DNA of 64,000 nucleotides, taken from Phycisphaerales bacterium (GTDB lineage Bacteria > Planctomycetota > Phycisphaerae > Phycisphaerales > UBA1924). This document shows, piece after piece, positions 44,133-52,878 of the stretch. The notes under the pieces are model-generated. The model made no database searches and was not told the origin of the DNA. It saw nothing but the letters and a program-made list of their open reading frames with translations. The stretch spans positions 161,049 to 225,048 of the forward strand of contig JADZER010000030.1 of assembly GCA_020850415.1 (NCBI GenBank), written 5' to 3'. Made by a program: the position numbers and the translations under genes. Positions within the stretch are counted from its first letter, which is position 1. Each line of letters begins with the position of its first letter.

Positions 44133-44161
44133 TTGACAGATGTATCGTATACCGATATATT
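44133..44161 (+). promoter_or_regulatory. padR promoter with operator in the spacer
   Basis: TTGACA at 44133-44138, a 17-base spacer, and TATATT at 44156-44161: near-consensus sigma-70. Inside, at 44143-44157, lies the perfect dyad TATCG-TATAC-CGATA, the likely PadR operator. Binding there would block the polymerase, giving autorepression. Confidence 0.75.
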
Positions 44162-44185
44162 GGCGACAGAGATCCGGGAGCCCCC

Positions 44186-44551
44186 ATGCCCAAACGACCC
44201 GACACAACCCTCTCCGAGCTCGTCGTCCTCTCGGTCCTCGCCGACGAGGCCCTCTACGGCTACGCCATCGCCAAACGCGCCGCCGCCCGCTCCGACGACC
44301 AGCTCCGCCTCACCCCCGGCGTCCTCTACCCACTCCTCAAGAAGCTCGAGAAGTCCGGCCTGGTCACCGCAACCTGGGAGACCGTCCGCTCGGACCGGGC
44401 CGAGGAAGGCTCCGAGGGGCGTCGGCGCAAGTGGTACCGCCTGAGCGCCAAAGGCCGGCGCAGGCTGGCGCAGCACGCCACCGCCCAGCGGGCCCACCTC
44501 CGCCTGGTCGAGGCCTTCCTCCCCCCCGAGGAGCCCGAGAACGCCGGATGA
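44186..44551 (+). CDS. PadR family transcriptional regulator
   Basis: 121 residues. SELVVLSVLADEALYGYAIAKRAAARSDDQLRLTPGVLYPLLKKLEKSGLVTATWE is the PadR winged helix; GRRRKWYRLSAKGRRRL completes it. GGGAG five bases before the ATG. The stop overlaps the ATG of the next gene (ATGA), so both are translationally coupled. The ligand is unknown. Confidence 0.93.
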   Translation: MPKRPDTTLSELVVLSVLADEALYGYAIAKRAAARSDDQLRLTPGVLYPLLKKLEKSGLVTATWETVRSDRAEEGSEGRRRKWYRLSAKGRRRLAQHATAQRAHLRLVEAFLPPEEPENAG

Positions 44552-45954
44552 CCGGAGCACCCACCCAACCCAGCGCCCCGGCCGCGCCGCCCCGGCCGCT
44601 TCCCGACACGCCCGACGCCATCGGCGCCTGGCTCGACCGGCTGGCGCGCCTCTCCCGCCTGCCCGGCGCCGAAACCGCCGAACTCCGCGAGGAGCTCGAC
44701 GCCCACCTGCGCGAACGCGTCCGCGACCTCATGCTCGCCGGGACCGACGAGCCCGAGGCCATCCACAAGTCCATCAGCGAGCTGGGCGACCTGGCCCTGC
44801 TCGCCCAGCGATACCGAGAAGCAAGCCGCACCCCAAGACGGAGGCTCACCATGCAGATCGCACTCGTCGCCGCGACCACCACCGCCCTCGGCCTGAGCAC
44901 CATCGCCCTGCAGCAGGCCCAGCCGCAGGCCGAGGCCCCGCTTCCCCAGAACGGGGAGATCCGGCTCCAGCTCGTCCCCAAGGATGTCGGCCCCGACGGG
45001 CAGGGCACCTACGAGCTGGCGGTGTCGCCCGACGGCGTGGCGTCCGACGGGGTCTTCAGCCTCGGCCTCGTGCCCGACTCGGTCGATGAGACCGGCCAGG
45101 GCACCTTCCGGCTCGAGCTCCAGCCGGTGCCCGGCGACGCCCCACAGCTCCTGCGAGATATCCCCATCGTCGGCCAGCTCTTCTCCGCGTCACCCGCGCC
45201 CACGACCGCGACCATCCAGGAAGACATCGACGGGGAGGCCAGGCTGGTCGAAGTCCTCCAGGTCGTGGCCATCTCCCAGAATCTCCGGCCCTACATCCAC
45301 TGGCGCGACCTCCAGGTAGAACCCGACACCACCGTCACCGACCTCCCTCTCGGCGGCCAGCCGCTCAACAGCGCGATCGAGATGCTCAATGACGCGCTCG
45401 AGCTCGACGGCGGCGCCACGCTCACCTACCGCGTGCGCGACGGCCTGTTCGAGGTCGCCAGCCGCGAGTACTTCGACCTCCGCGAGCGGGAACTCGTCAC
45501 CTACGAGGTCGGCGAACTCGTCTACGCCGACGGACCCCTGCAGACCACCGAGGAGTCCGAGGTCCTCACCCAGCTCATCCAGCAGATCGTCGAAGAGCAG
45601 GTCTGGTCAAGCAACGGGGGCAGCGTCGGCTCGATCTTCTGCGTCGGCGGCAAGCTCTTCGTCAACGCCCCCCCTCGCGTGCACGAGCAGGTCGCCTGGC
45701 TGCTCGCCCAGCTGCAGGACGGCGAGGCCGCGGGCCAAGCCGTGGACGACGGGTCACGGACCGTCCAGGTCATCCCCCTTCAGCACACCGTGGCCTCGAC
45801 GCTCCGGCAGCGGGTGGCCGAGGCCGTCGAAGGGCTCGGCGGCGAGGTGGCGGCCGATGAGCGGATGAACGCCCTCCTGGTCGTCGGTGACGAGCGGGTT
45901 ACCGCGGTGGCCGAGTCGGTCATCGGGGCGCTGGACCAGGAGGCCGAGCGCTGA
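44548..45954 (+). CDS. PadR-partner membrane protein with HAAS-like and secretin-like parts
   Basis: 468 residues. The N-terminal 95 residues (IGAWLDRLARLSRLPGAETAELREELDAHLRERVRDLMLAGTDEPEAIHKSISELGD) resemble the HAAS domain usually found next to PadR genes. One membrane helix follows (IALVAATTTALGLSTIALQQ). Then come two similar segments (LQLVPKDVGPDGQGTYELAVSPDG and LGLVPDSVDETGQGTFRLELQP), the secretin-like RDIPIVGQLFSA, and a C-terminal short domain like those of secretin N1 modules (RTVQVIPLQHTVASTLRQRVAEAVEGLGGEVAADERMNALLVVGDE). The combination is unusual; function unknown. Confidence 0.75.
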   Translation: MTGAPTQPSAPAAPPRPLPDTPDAIGAWLDRLARLSRLPGAETAELREELDAHLRERVRDLMLAGTDEPEAIHKSISELGDLALLAQRYREASRTPRRRLTMQIALVAATTTALGLSTIALQQAQPQAEAPLPQNGEIRLQLVPKDVGPDGQGTYELAVSPDGVASDGVFSLGLVPDSVDETGQGTFRLELQPVPGDAPQLLRDIPIVGQLFSASPAPTTATIQEDIDGEARLVEVLQVVAISQNLRPYIHWRDLQVEPDTTVTDLPLGGQPLNSAIEMLNDALELDGGATLTYRVRDGLFEVASREYFDLRERELVTYEVGELVYADGPLQTTEESEVLTQLIQQIVEEQVWSSNGGSVGSIFCVGGKLFVNAPPRVHEQVAWLLAQLQDGEAAGQAVDDGSRTVQVIPLQHTVASTLRQRVAEAVEGLGGEVAADERMNALLVVGDERVTAVAESVIGALDQEAER

Positions 45955-46000
45955 GCCCCGCCCCGCGCACGCCACCCCCGAACCTGCTTTACTACCCCCG

Positions 46001-46654
46001 ATGATCTGTCGCATCACCGGGAACATCGTCGCAGTCGAGGGCAACGCCGCGGTCATCGAGCAGCCCGAGGGCGGCATCGCCCGCCAGGTCCTCCTGCCCG
46101 CCTACCTGGCCGAACGCCTGGGGGAACACCTCGGCCGCCCGGTCACCCTCCACACGCTCGAGTACCTCGAGGCCCAGGGCCAGGGGTCGAGCTTCATCCC
46201 CCGCCTCATCGGATTCGCCCAACCCGAAGACCGCCGGTTCTTCGAGCTGTTCACCACCGTGAAGGGGCTCGGCAACCGTAAGACCCTGCGGGCCATGGCT
46301 TTACCGCCGAGTGAGATCGCGGCGATGGTCATCGCCAAGGACGCCAAAGCCCTCCAGCAGCTCCCCGAGATCGGCAAGCGCCTCGCCGACACCGTCATCG
46401 CCGAGCTCTCCGGCAAGCTCGACGCGTTCGTCGACCCCGGGGTCATCCTCGAGGCCAAGAGCGCGACCGCCGCCGCCCGGTTCAGCCTGGCCCCCGGGGC
46501 GGGCGGGGCCCTCCAGGACGCCCTCGCCGTGCTGCAGAGCCTGGGCCAGACCCAGGCCGAGGCCGAGCGGGCGATCGAGCGGGCCCTCCGCGGAGTCGAA
46601 CAGGCGGAACTCTCGAGCGAAGAGATCGTGGCCAAGGTATTCGGCCAAGTTTGA
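46001..46654 (+). CDS. ruvA: Holliday junction branch migration protein RuvA
   Basis: 217 residues. N-terminal OB-fold (MICRITGNIVAVEGNAAVIEQPEGG), a helix-hairpin-helix domain (LFTTVKGLGNRKTLRAMALPPSEIAAMVIAKDAKALQQLPEIGKRLADTVIAELSGK), and a C-terminal domain (GGALQDALAVLQSLGQTQAEAERAIERAL) that contacts RuvB. The HhH region is slightly degenerate from the usual VSGVGPKxA. It binds Holliday junctions as a tetramer. RuvB and RuvC are not in the window. Confidence 0.93.
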   Translation: MICRITGNIVAVEGNAAVIEQPEGGIARQVLLPAYLAERLGEHLGRPVTLHTLEYLEAQGQGSSFIPRLIGFAQPEDRRFFELFTTVKGLGNRKTLRAMALPPSEIAAMVIAKDAKALQQLPEIGKRLADTVIAELSGKLDAFVDPGVILEAKSATAAARFSLAPGAGGALQDALAVLQSLGQTQAEAERAIERALRGVEQAELSSEEIVAKVFGQV

Positions 46655-46661
46655 CCCCTCG

Positions 46662-46728
46662 ACGAGCCCAGAGCGCAAGCTCGGGGACCTCCGGACCCGA
46701 ATACCCCGAGCTCGCGCTCGGCGCTCGT
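46662..46728. repeat. Intergenic inverted repeat after ruvA
   Basis: Imperfect 25-base arms, at 46662-46686 (ACGAGCCCAGAGCGCAAGCT and following) and 46704-46728, with about 21 of 25 positions pairing and a 17-base loop. It could terminate ruvA transcription but has no T-run, so it may be a REP-type repeat instead. Confidence 0.75.
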
Positions 46729-46771
46729 ACGGAGGTGGACCAGCGGCGTGTTCTGACCGACACAGGTGACT

Positions 46772-47893
46772 ATGCGATACGCGATGATCATGGCCGGGGG
46801 AGCGGGAACCCGCCTGTGGCCCATGAGCCGCAGGGCGATGCCCAAGCAGCTCATCCCCTTCATCTTCCGCGAGGGCTCCAAGGCCCCATGCTCCCTGCTG
46901 CAGCTCGCGGCCGGGCGCCTGGAGGGGCTCGTGCCGCCCGCACGGCGCGTGATCTGCACCGGCGAGCGGTACAGGACCGAGATCGAGCGGGCCCTGCCCG
47001 ACTTCGCCGGCGACCGCCTGCTCGGCGAGCCCGAGGGGCGGGACACGATCAACGCCGTGGGCTTCGGGGCGGCGGTGTTCGGCCTGCACGACGCCGACGC
47101 GGTGTTCGCGGTCCTGACGGCCGACCACCTGATCGAGCCGGACGATGTCTTCCGGGACGCGATGGACCTGGGCTTCCGGCTCGTCGAGGCCGACCCGCGC
47201 CGGCTGGTGACCTTCGCGATCAAACCAACCTCCCCCGCGACCGGCTACGGCTATGTGCAGCGCGGCGACCCGATCGACGGGTTCGACGCACGCGCGTCCA
47301 CCGTGCGCGAGTTCAAAGAGAAGCCCGACCTCGAGACCGCCACGCGCTATTTCCAGAGCGGGCAGTACGGCTGGAACGCGGGCATGTTCATCTTCCACGC
47401 GCGGACCTTCATGGAGCTGCTGGGCAAGTTCGCGCCCGAGAGCTGCAAGGGGCTGACGCGCATCGCCCAGGCCTGGGACACCCCCGACCGCGCCCGCACC
47501 CTCGCCGAGGTCTACCCCACACTCCCCAAGACCAGCGTCGACTACGGCATCATGGAACCCGCCTCGCGCGACAACTCCGTCACCATCTGCGCCGTGGACA
47601 TGGACCTCCACTGGCTCGATGTCGGGAGCTGGCCGGCGTACGCCCAGACCATCCGCCCCGACGACGCCGGCAACCGCGTCCGCGGCACCGGCGAGGCCGT
47701 GCTGGTGGACTCACGCGACAACCTCGTCATCACCGGCGGCGCCCCCCGCGACGGCCACGGCCACACCGTGGCGCTCGTCGGGTGCGAGGGGCTCATCGTC
47801 GTCCAGACCGACGACGCGACGCTCATCATGCCCGCCGACAAGGCGCAGGATGTGAAGAAGGCCCACGAGCGGGCCCGGGACGAGTTGAAGTAG
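46772..47893 (+). CDS. Mannose-1-phosphate guanylyltransferase
   Basis: 373 residues. The nucleotidyltransferase signature MIMAGGAGTRLWPMSRRAMPKQLIPF is complete. LTADHLI, FKEKPDLETA, YGWNAGMFIF and VDYGIMEPA are typical of ManC/GMP enzymes. It makes GDP-mannose for glycan synthesis. It lacks the C-terminal isomerase domain of bifunctional ManC. The ATG at 46772 is chosen, with AGGTGA close upstream; a GTG at 46766 is possible. Confidence 0.92.
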   Translation: MRYAMIMAGGAGTRLWPMSRRAMPKQLIPFIFREGSKAPCSLLQLAAGRLEGLVPPARRVICTGERYRTEIERALPDFAGDRLLGEPEGRDTINAVGFGAAVFGLHDADAVFAVLTADHLIEPDDVFRDAMDLGFRLVEADPRRLVTFAIKPTSPATGYGYVQRGDPIDGFDARASTVREFKEKPDLETATRYFQSGQYGWNAGMFIFHARTFMELLGKFAPESCKGLTRIAQAWDTPDRARTLAEVYPTLPKTSVDYGIMEPASRDNSVTICAVDMDLHWLDVGSWPAYAQTIRPDDAGNRVRGTGEAVLVDSRDNLVITGGAPRDGHGHTVALVGCEGLIVVQTDDATLIMPADKAQDVKKAHERARDELK

Positions 47894-47906
47894 CCAACGC
47901 CCGGGT

Positions 47907-47937
47907 CATAGGTCGCATGGGTCCTATCCGACCTATG
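47907..47937. repeat. Intergenic palindrome, CATAGGTCG arms
   Basis: Perfect 9-base arms CATAGGTCG (47907-47915) and CGACCTATG (47929-47937) around a 13-base loop, in the gap before ruvX. It covers an alternative ATG for ruvX at 47935. Confidence 0.8.
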
Positions 47938-47964
47938 GCCCCGGCGCCCGCTTACACTCCCCCC

Positions 47965-48426
47965 GTGCGCTACCTCTCCATCGACCTCGGCGACAAACGC
48001 ACCGGCCTCGCGGTCGGGGACGACATCACCCGCCTCGCAACACCCGTCGAGATCCTGGAGATCCCCCGCGAGCAGCACGACGGCCGCGCCCTGCTCGACG
48101 CCATCGCCCGCGCCATCGACGAGCACCTCGGCCCCGCCGATCAGCTCGTCCTCGGCCTGCCCCTCAACATGGACGACACCGAGGGCCCCCGGGCCAAGCT
48201 CGTGCGAGCCTTCGCCGAACGCCTCGCCGAACGCACCCGACGCACCATCCACCTGCACGACGAACGCCTGAGCAGCGTCCAGGCCGATTGGGACATGGGC
48301 CAGTCCGGCCTGACCCACAAACAGAAGAAGGCCCGGCGCGACGCCCTCGCCGCCGCGGCGGTCCTCCGGGACTTTCTGACCACCGAAGCGATAAAGCGAT
48401 CGAGCGACCAAGCGAAGCAGGGGTAA
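47965..48426 (+). CDS. ruvX: RuvX/YqgF family RNase H-like nuclease
   Basis: 153 residues. YLSIDLGDKRTGLAVGD carries the first catalytic Asp; LVLGLPLNMDDTEG, HDERLSSVQAD and DALAAAAVLRDFL are the other YqgF signatures. Family members act in 16S rRNA processing. GTG at 47965 is chosen because the conserved domain starts there and the upstream ATG lies in a palindrome. The C-terminal TTEAIKRSSDQAKQG is encoded by a degenerate octamer repeat and is probably a repeat-derived tail. Confidence 0.9.
   Translation: MRYLSIDLGDKRTGLAVGDDITRLATPVEILEIPREQHDGRALLDAIARAIDEHLGPADQLVLGLPLNMDDTEGPRAKLVRAFAERLAERTRRTIHLHDERLSSVQADWDMGQSGLTHKQKKARRDALAAAAVLRDFLTTEAIKRSSDQAKQG
48385..48418. repeat. Degenerate octamer repeat at the ruvX 3' end
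   Basis: GAAGCGAT, AAAGCGAT, CGAGCGAC and CAAGCGAA in tandem, then GC. It is the same octamer family as the GAAGCGAC units inside mutS and encodes the last residues of RuvX. Confidence 0.75.
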
Positions 48427-48530
48427 AAGCACGGATCGTGGCGGCCCCGGAACCCCCCCGCCCCCCGGGCGTCCAACAATGGCCGTACCCCGGACCGCGA
48501 GCCGATAGTCCGGGAAGCAAGGAGCCCGCC

Positions 48531-49448
48531 GTGGTGACGATGAGCATGCTGATCGCGAGGCTGGTAGTCGGCGCGGCCGCGCTGGTGATGGGGCCCGACG
48601 CCCCACTTCCCACCGCCATCCCACCCGCCGTCCCCCCCGTCATCACCCCCGACGCGCCGGTCGGACAGCCCGCGTCCCAGCCCGCGTCCCAACCGGCGCC
48701 CCAGCCGGCGATCACCGACGCCGACACCCTCCTCACCGCGCTGGAGACCGCCGGCCAGGACATCCGCCGCCTCAGCGCCACCGTGCGATACATCAAGACC
48801 TTCGCCATCCAGGGCGACCAGCAGCAGCGCGATGGCACCCTCATGTTCCTGAGCGAGCCGGGCGCCGAGGGCCAGGCCCCCACCCGGCGCTTCGCCATCA
48901 CCTTCGACCGCTACGAGATCGGCGAACGGCTCGAGGACCCCTCGACCGGCTTCCTCGAACGCTACATCTTCGACGGCGAATGGCTCGCCGAGGTGCGCCC
49001 GCTCGACAAGGAGTTCGTCCGGCGCCAGGTCGTGCCGCCGGGCCAGCGATGGGACCCGCTTGCCCTCGGCGAGGGCCCGTTCCCGATCCCGATCCAGCAG
49101 AAGCGGGCGGAGATCCTCTCGCGGTTCGACGCCGCCCTGGTCGACGGCCTCGAGGGCGTCGACGAGCCGGCCCTCCGCGCCATCGCCGCCAAGTGCTACC
49201 AGCTCGTCCTCACCCCCCGCGCCGACGCGGGCGAGCAGGACCTCCGCTCCATCCGCGTCTGGTACCAGACGGACACGCTCCTGCCCCGACTCGCGCGGAC
49301 CATGAGCATGGCCGACGACGAGTCGTTCGTCATGCTCCGCGATATCAAGCTCAACGCCGAGGCCAGGATCGTCGAAGCCGAGATCTCCACCCAGCCGCCG
49401 ACCGACCGAACGGGCTGGAATGTCACGCAGGAACCCTACCGGGAGTAG
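48531..49448 (+). CDS. LolA-like outer-membrane lipoprotein-sorting protein
   Basis: 305 residues. A signal peptide (MLIARLVVGAAALVMG) and a Pro/Ala/Gln-rich linker are followed by a LolA-type half-barrel (ADTLLTALETAGQDIRRLSATVRYIKTFAIQGDQQQRDGTLMFL...RFAITFDRYEIG...RYIFDGEWLAEVRP). It may chaperone lipids or lipoproteins across the periplasm. Start: GTG at 48531 has AAGGAG six bases upstream. The TPR metallopeptidase gene follows 3 bases after the stop. Confidence 0.8.
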   Translation: MVTMSMLIARLVVGAAALVMGPDAPLPTAIPPAVPPVITPDAPVGQPASQPASQPAPQPAITDADTLLTALETAGQDIRRLSATVRYIKTFAIQGDQQQRDGTLMFLSEPGAEGQAPTRRFAITFDRYEIGERLEDPSTGFLERYIFDGEWLAEVRPLDKEFVRRQVVPPGQRWDPLALGEGPFPIPIQQKRAEILSRFDAALVDGLEGVDEPALRAIAAKCYQLVLTPRADAGEQDLRSIRVWYQTDTLLPRLARTMSMADDESFVMLRDIKLNAEARIVEAEISTQPPTDRTGWNVTQEPYRE

Positions 49449-49451
49449 CCG

Positions 49452-52049
49452 ATGCGGATTCCCACGCGAGGCGTCGGGCTGCGTCTCGCGTTCGCGTGCG
49501 CGGTGCTCGCCCAGATCAGGGGCGCGGCCGCCCAATCCGTCGAGCCCGCGCCGAGCCCACCCCGCGCCCCCAGCGTCGAGCGCATGCTCGAGGGCAACCT
49601 CCTCACCGAGGACCAGAAGCGCGACGCACGACTCCGCTTCGGCGCCTGGACCGAGAGCGACCTCCACGACCCCGGCGCCCGGGCCCGCGTCGCCCTCGTC
49701 ACCGGCGACTTCGCCCACGACTCGCTCGCCTCTCCCGAGGCCGACATCCTCGACCGCGCCGAGGGCGCGGCCCAGCGCGGCGACCTCGACCAGGCCCTCG
49801 AACTCCTCGCCGGCCAGTCCTCCACCCGCGCCCTACGCCTCCGCGCCGAGGCCCTCGAACGGCTCGGGCGCTTCGACGACGCCGACGCGGCCCTCGAGCC
49901 CCTCATCGCCCGCATGGCCTCCCGGAGCATCGACGATGCCGACGAGCTGGCCGAGGGCGTCCGGGCCCTGATGGTCCGCAACCGCCTCCGCGGCCCCGGG
50001 CGCGCGGGCCAGGCCGGGGCCGATTTCGAAGCCCTCATGAGCCTCCTCGGCCGGGCCAAGAACGATCTCGACCGCCTCAGCTGGTACGCCCGGCTCGTCG
50101 AGGCCGAGGTCCTGCTCGACAAGGACAACCCCGACGACGCCTCCGCCGCGCTCGCCGAGGTGCTCGCCCTCAACCCGCGCTGCGCCCGCGCCTGGCGCCT
50201 CCTCGGCGACATGGCCGTCGCCTCCTTCGACTTCGACCGCGCCGAGGCGATCGCCCTGCGCCTCGACGAACTCGCCGAGCAAGGCCCCGACGCGCCGGCG
50301 CTCCGCGCCCGCGCAGCCCTGCGCCGCCGAGACACCGGGCTCGCGGCACAGCTGCTCGACGCAGCCCTCGAACGCTACCCCCGTCACCGCGAACTCCTGG
50401 CCCTGCAGGCGGCGACCGCCGCCGTGCGCTTCGACAATGAGCGTGCGGCCGAGCTGCTCGGCGCCTTCGACGCCCTCAACGGCGCCGATTCGCCCGAGGC
50501 CCTGCTCACGGTGGGCACAGCCCTCTCCGAGGCCCGCCAGTACGCCGACGCCGCCGACCACCTCGAACGCGCCGCCGCACGCCAGCCAACCCTCGCCCGG
50601 CCCTGGATCGAGCTGGGCCTCCTCGAGATGCAGTCCGGGCGCGATGTCCGCGCCGGGGACGCCCTCACCAAGGCCATCGCCCTCGACCCCTTCAATGTTC
50701 GCGCCCGGAACAGCCTCGCCCTGGTCGAACAGATCGCCGCCTACGCCGAGATCGAGAGCGAGCACTTCATCGTCCGCTACAAGCCCGGCATCGACGCGGT
50801 GCTCGCCGCCGAGATGCCCGCCGTGCTCGAGGCCTTCTACGCCGACATCACCGGCCCCTCGATGTTCGACCACGAGCCCGCCACCCGCACCGTGATCGAG
50901 GTCATGCCCGACCACGCGAGCTTCGCCGTCCGCATCACCGGCATGCCGCAGATCCACACCATGGCCGCCGCCACCGGCCCAGTGATCGCCATGGAGACCC
51001 CCCGCTCCGGCCCCGGACACAAGGCCGGCCCCTACGACTGGGCCCGCACGGTCCGGCACGAGTTCATCCACACCGTCACGCTCAGCCGCACGAACAACCG
51101 AATCCCCCACTGGTTCACCGAAGCCGCCGCCGTCTGGGGCGAGAACGGCCCCATCCCCACCGACTGGTGGGTGCTCCTCAGCCGCGCCTACCAGGCCGAC
51201 GAGCTGTTCGACATGGACACGATCAGCCTCCGCTTCGTCCGCCCCCTCAAGCCCACCGACCGCACGCAGGCCTACGCCCAGGGGCACTGGATGTACCGGT
51301 ACATGGCCGAGCGCTACGGCGTGCGGGCCCCGCTCGAACTCATGGACCTGTACGCCCAGGGCCGGAGCGAGCGCGAGGCGATGATCGCCGTGCTCAAGAC
51401 CGAGCCCGAGCAGTTCTTCGACGACTTCAAAGCCTGGGCCCGCGCCGAGCTCGTCGCGGTCGGCATGCTCCTGCCCGAGGGCGTGCCGACGGCGCCCTCG
51501 CTCCTCAACGGCGACCCCACCGAGGCCACCCTCGAGGATGTCCAGACCGCCCTCGCCGAGCACCCCGACCACCCCGACCTGCTCCAGCTCGCCGTCCAGC
51601 TCAGCCTGCGGGCCACCGGCGGCGAGCCGACGCCCGAGATCGCCGGCCTGCTCGACCGATACGCCCGCGCCCGCCCCGTCGACCCGCTGCCGCGACGGCT
51701 GCTCGCCAGGCTCGCGCTCGCCGGCGCGATGGACGACGCCCCCGACCGCGCCATCGAGCACCTCGAGTTCCTCGACGCACACGAGATGCGTTCCCCCGCC
51801 TACGCCCTCGCCCTCGCCGAGCGCTACGCCCTCGCCGGACGCATGGACGACGCCTGGGCAAAGGCCCGACGCGCCACCCTCATCGCCCCCTTCGACGCCC
51901 CCACACGCGAGCAGGCGGCACGGATCGCCCTGCTCCGGGGCGACCTCTCCGGCGCAGAACGCGAACTCGTCGCCCTCACCGAGCTCGAGCCCGACCGCGA
52001 CCTGCACAAGCGCCGCCTCGACGCCCTGCGGGCCAAGTTGGGCGGGTAA
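49452..52049 (+). CDS. Secreted TPR protein with peptidase MA-like metallopeptidase domain
   Basis: 865 residues. A signal peptide (LRLAFACAVLAQIRGAAAQ) precedes many TPR repeats (residues about 95-430). The metallopeptidase core lies near 480-680: TVRHEFIHTVTLSRTNNRIPHWFTEAAAVW holds the HExxH zinc motif (HEFIH) and the third ligand Glu in WFTEA. More TPR helices follow. This resembles peptidase MA/DUF1570-like proteins of planctomycetes. Coupling to the LolA-like gene suggests an envelope role. Confidence 0.85.
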   Translation: MRIPTRGVGLRLAFACAVLAQIRGAAAQSVEPAPSPPRAPSVERMLEGNLLTEDQKRDARLRFGAWTESDLHDPGARARVALVTGDFAHDSLASPEADILDRAEGAAQRGDLDQALELLAGQSSTRALRLRAEALERLGRFDDADAALEPLIARMASRSIDDADELAEGVRALMVRNRLRGPGRAGQAGADFEALMSLLGRAKNDLDRLSWYARLVEAEVLLDKDNPDDASAALAEVLALNPRCARAWRLLGDMAVASFDFDRAEAIALRLDELAEQGPDAPALRARAALRRRDTGLAAQLLDAALERYPRHRELLALQAATAAVRFDNERAAELLGAFDALNGADSPEALLTVGTALSEARQYADAADHLERAAARQPTLARPWIELGLLEMQSGRDVRAGDALTKAIALDPFNVRARNSLALVEQIAAYAEIESEHFIVRYKPGIDAVLAAEMPAVLEAFYADITGPSMFDHEPATRTVIEVMPDHASFAVRITGMPQIHTMAAATGPVIAMETPRSGPGHKAGPYDWARTVRHEFIHTVTLSRTNNRIPHWFTEAAAVWGENGPIPTDWWVLLSRAYQADELFDMDTISLRFVRPLKPTDRTQAYAQGHWMYRYMAERYGVRAPLELMDLYAQGRSEREAMIAVLKTEPEQFFDDFKAWARAELVAVGMLLPEGVPTAPSLLNGDPTEATLEDVQTALAEHPDHPDLLQLAVQLSLRATGGEPTPEIAGLLDRYARARPVDPLPRRLLARLALAGAMDDAPDRAIEHLEFLDAHEMRSPAYALALAERYALAGRMDDAWAKARRATLIAPFDAPTREQAARIALLRGDLSGAERELVALTELEPDRDLHKRRLDALRAKLGG

Positions 52050-52067
52050 GCCCCTCCCAACTCGGGC

Positions 52068-52859
52068 TCAGCTCAGAAACCCGCTCGCCCCGCCGTCGAC
52101 GATGATGCTCTGCCCCGTGATGAAGCTCGCCCGCTCCGAGCACAGGAAGACCGCCGCCGCCGCCAGCTCCTCCGGCCGCCCGAGCCGCTTGAGCGGGATC
52201 GCCTCCGCGAGCCTCCCCAGCGCCGCCTCGGTCGAGATCCCCGCCTCGCGCCCGCGGATCTCCGCCAGGTGACGCAGCCGGTCGGTCTCGTGCATCCCCG
52301 GGCACACATTGTTCACGAGAATCCCGTCCGGCGCAAGCTCGCGGCTGAGCGTCTTGGCCAGCCCGTGCACCGCCGCCCGGAACGCGTTGGACAGCAGCAG
52401 CCCCTCGATCGGCTGGCGCGCCGAGAGGCTCGTGACATTCACGATCCTGCCCCACCCGTTCCGCTGCATGTGCGGCACGGCGCCCCGGACCAGCCGCACC
52501 ACATTCATCAGCGTCGACTCAAACCCGACCGCCCACTGATCGTCCCCCATCTCCCCGAACCGGCCCGCCGGAGGGCCGCCGGTGTTCGTGACGAGGATGT
52601 CCACGCCCCCGAACCGCTCCGCCGCCCGCGCGATGAGGCGCTCGCAGTCCCCGGGCGCCGAGACATCCGCCACCACCGGCTCGGTCTGCGCCCCCGTCTC
52701 CGCCGCGATCCGCTCGGCGCCCGCGCGGACATCCCGCTCCGTGCGCGCGCTCACCACCACCCGGCACCCCTCGGCGCCCAGCCCGTGCGCGATCGCGTAC
52801 CCAAGACCCTTGCTCGACGCCGCCACGACCGCGACCCTGCCCTTGATGCCCGTGTCCAT
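52068..52859 (-). CDS. SDR-family oxidoreductase lacking the usual YxxxK
   Basis: 263 residues. The Rossmann motif VAASSKGLGYAIAHGL (variant TGxxxGxG), VADVSAPGDCERL, VTNTGGPPAGRF (NxAG variant) and the C-terminal ELAAAAVFLCSERASFITGQSIIVDGG are standard. Where Tyr-x-x-x-Lys is expected, the sequence is LLLSNAFRAAVHGLAKTL, so the Tyr and its Lys are absent. It belongs to a divergent group whose catalysis is unclear. Start ATG at 52859; a GTG six bases upstream is possible. It lies 19 bases after nuoB. Confidence 0.85.
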   Translation of the reverse strand: MDTGIKGRVAVVAASSKGLGYAIAHGLGAEGCRVVVSARTERDVRAGAERIAAETGAQTEPVVADVSAPGDCERLIARAAERFGGVDILVTNTGGPPAGRFGEMGDDQWAVGFESTLMNVVRLVRGAVPHMQRNGWGRIVNVTSLSARQPIEGLLLSNAFRAAVHGLAKTLSRELAPDGILVNNVCPGMHETDRLRHLAEIRGREAGISTEAALGRLAEAIPLKRLGRPEELAAAAVFLCSERASFITGQSIIVDGGASGFLS

Positions 52860-52878
52860 GGGCACAGGGTAGCGGGTG

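Noticed and set aside
48980..50440. 486-codon arginine/proline-rich frame
   Set aside because: Shadow of the LolA-like and TPR metallopeptidase genes; composition is that of a shifted frame.
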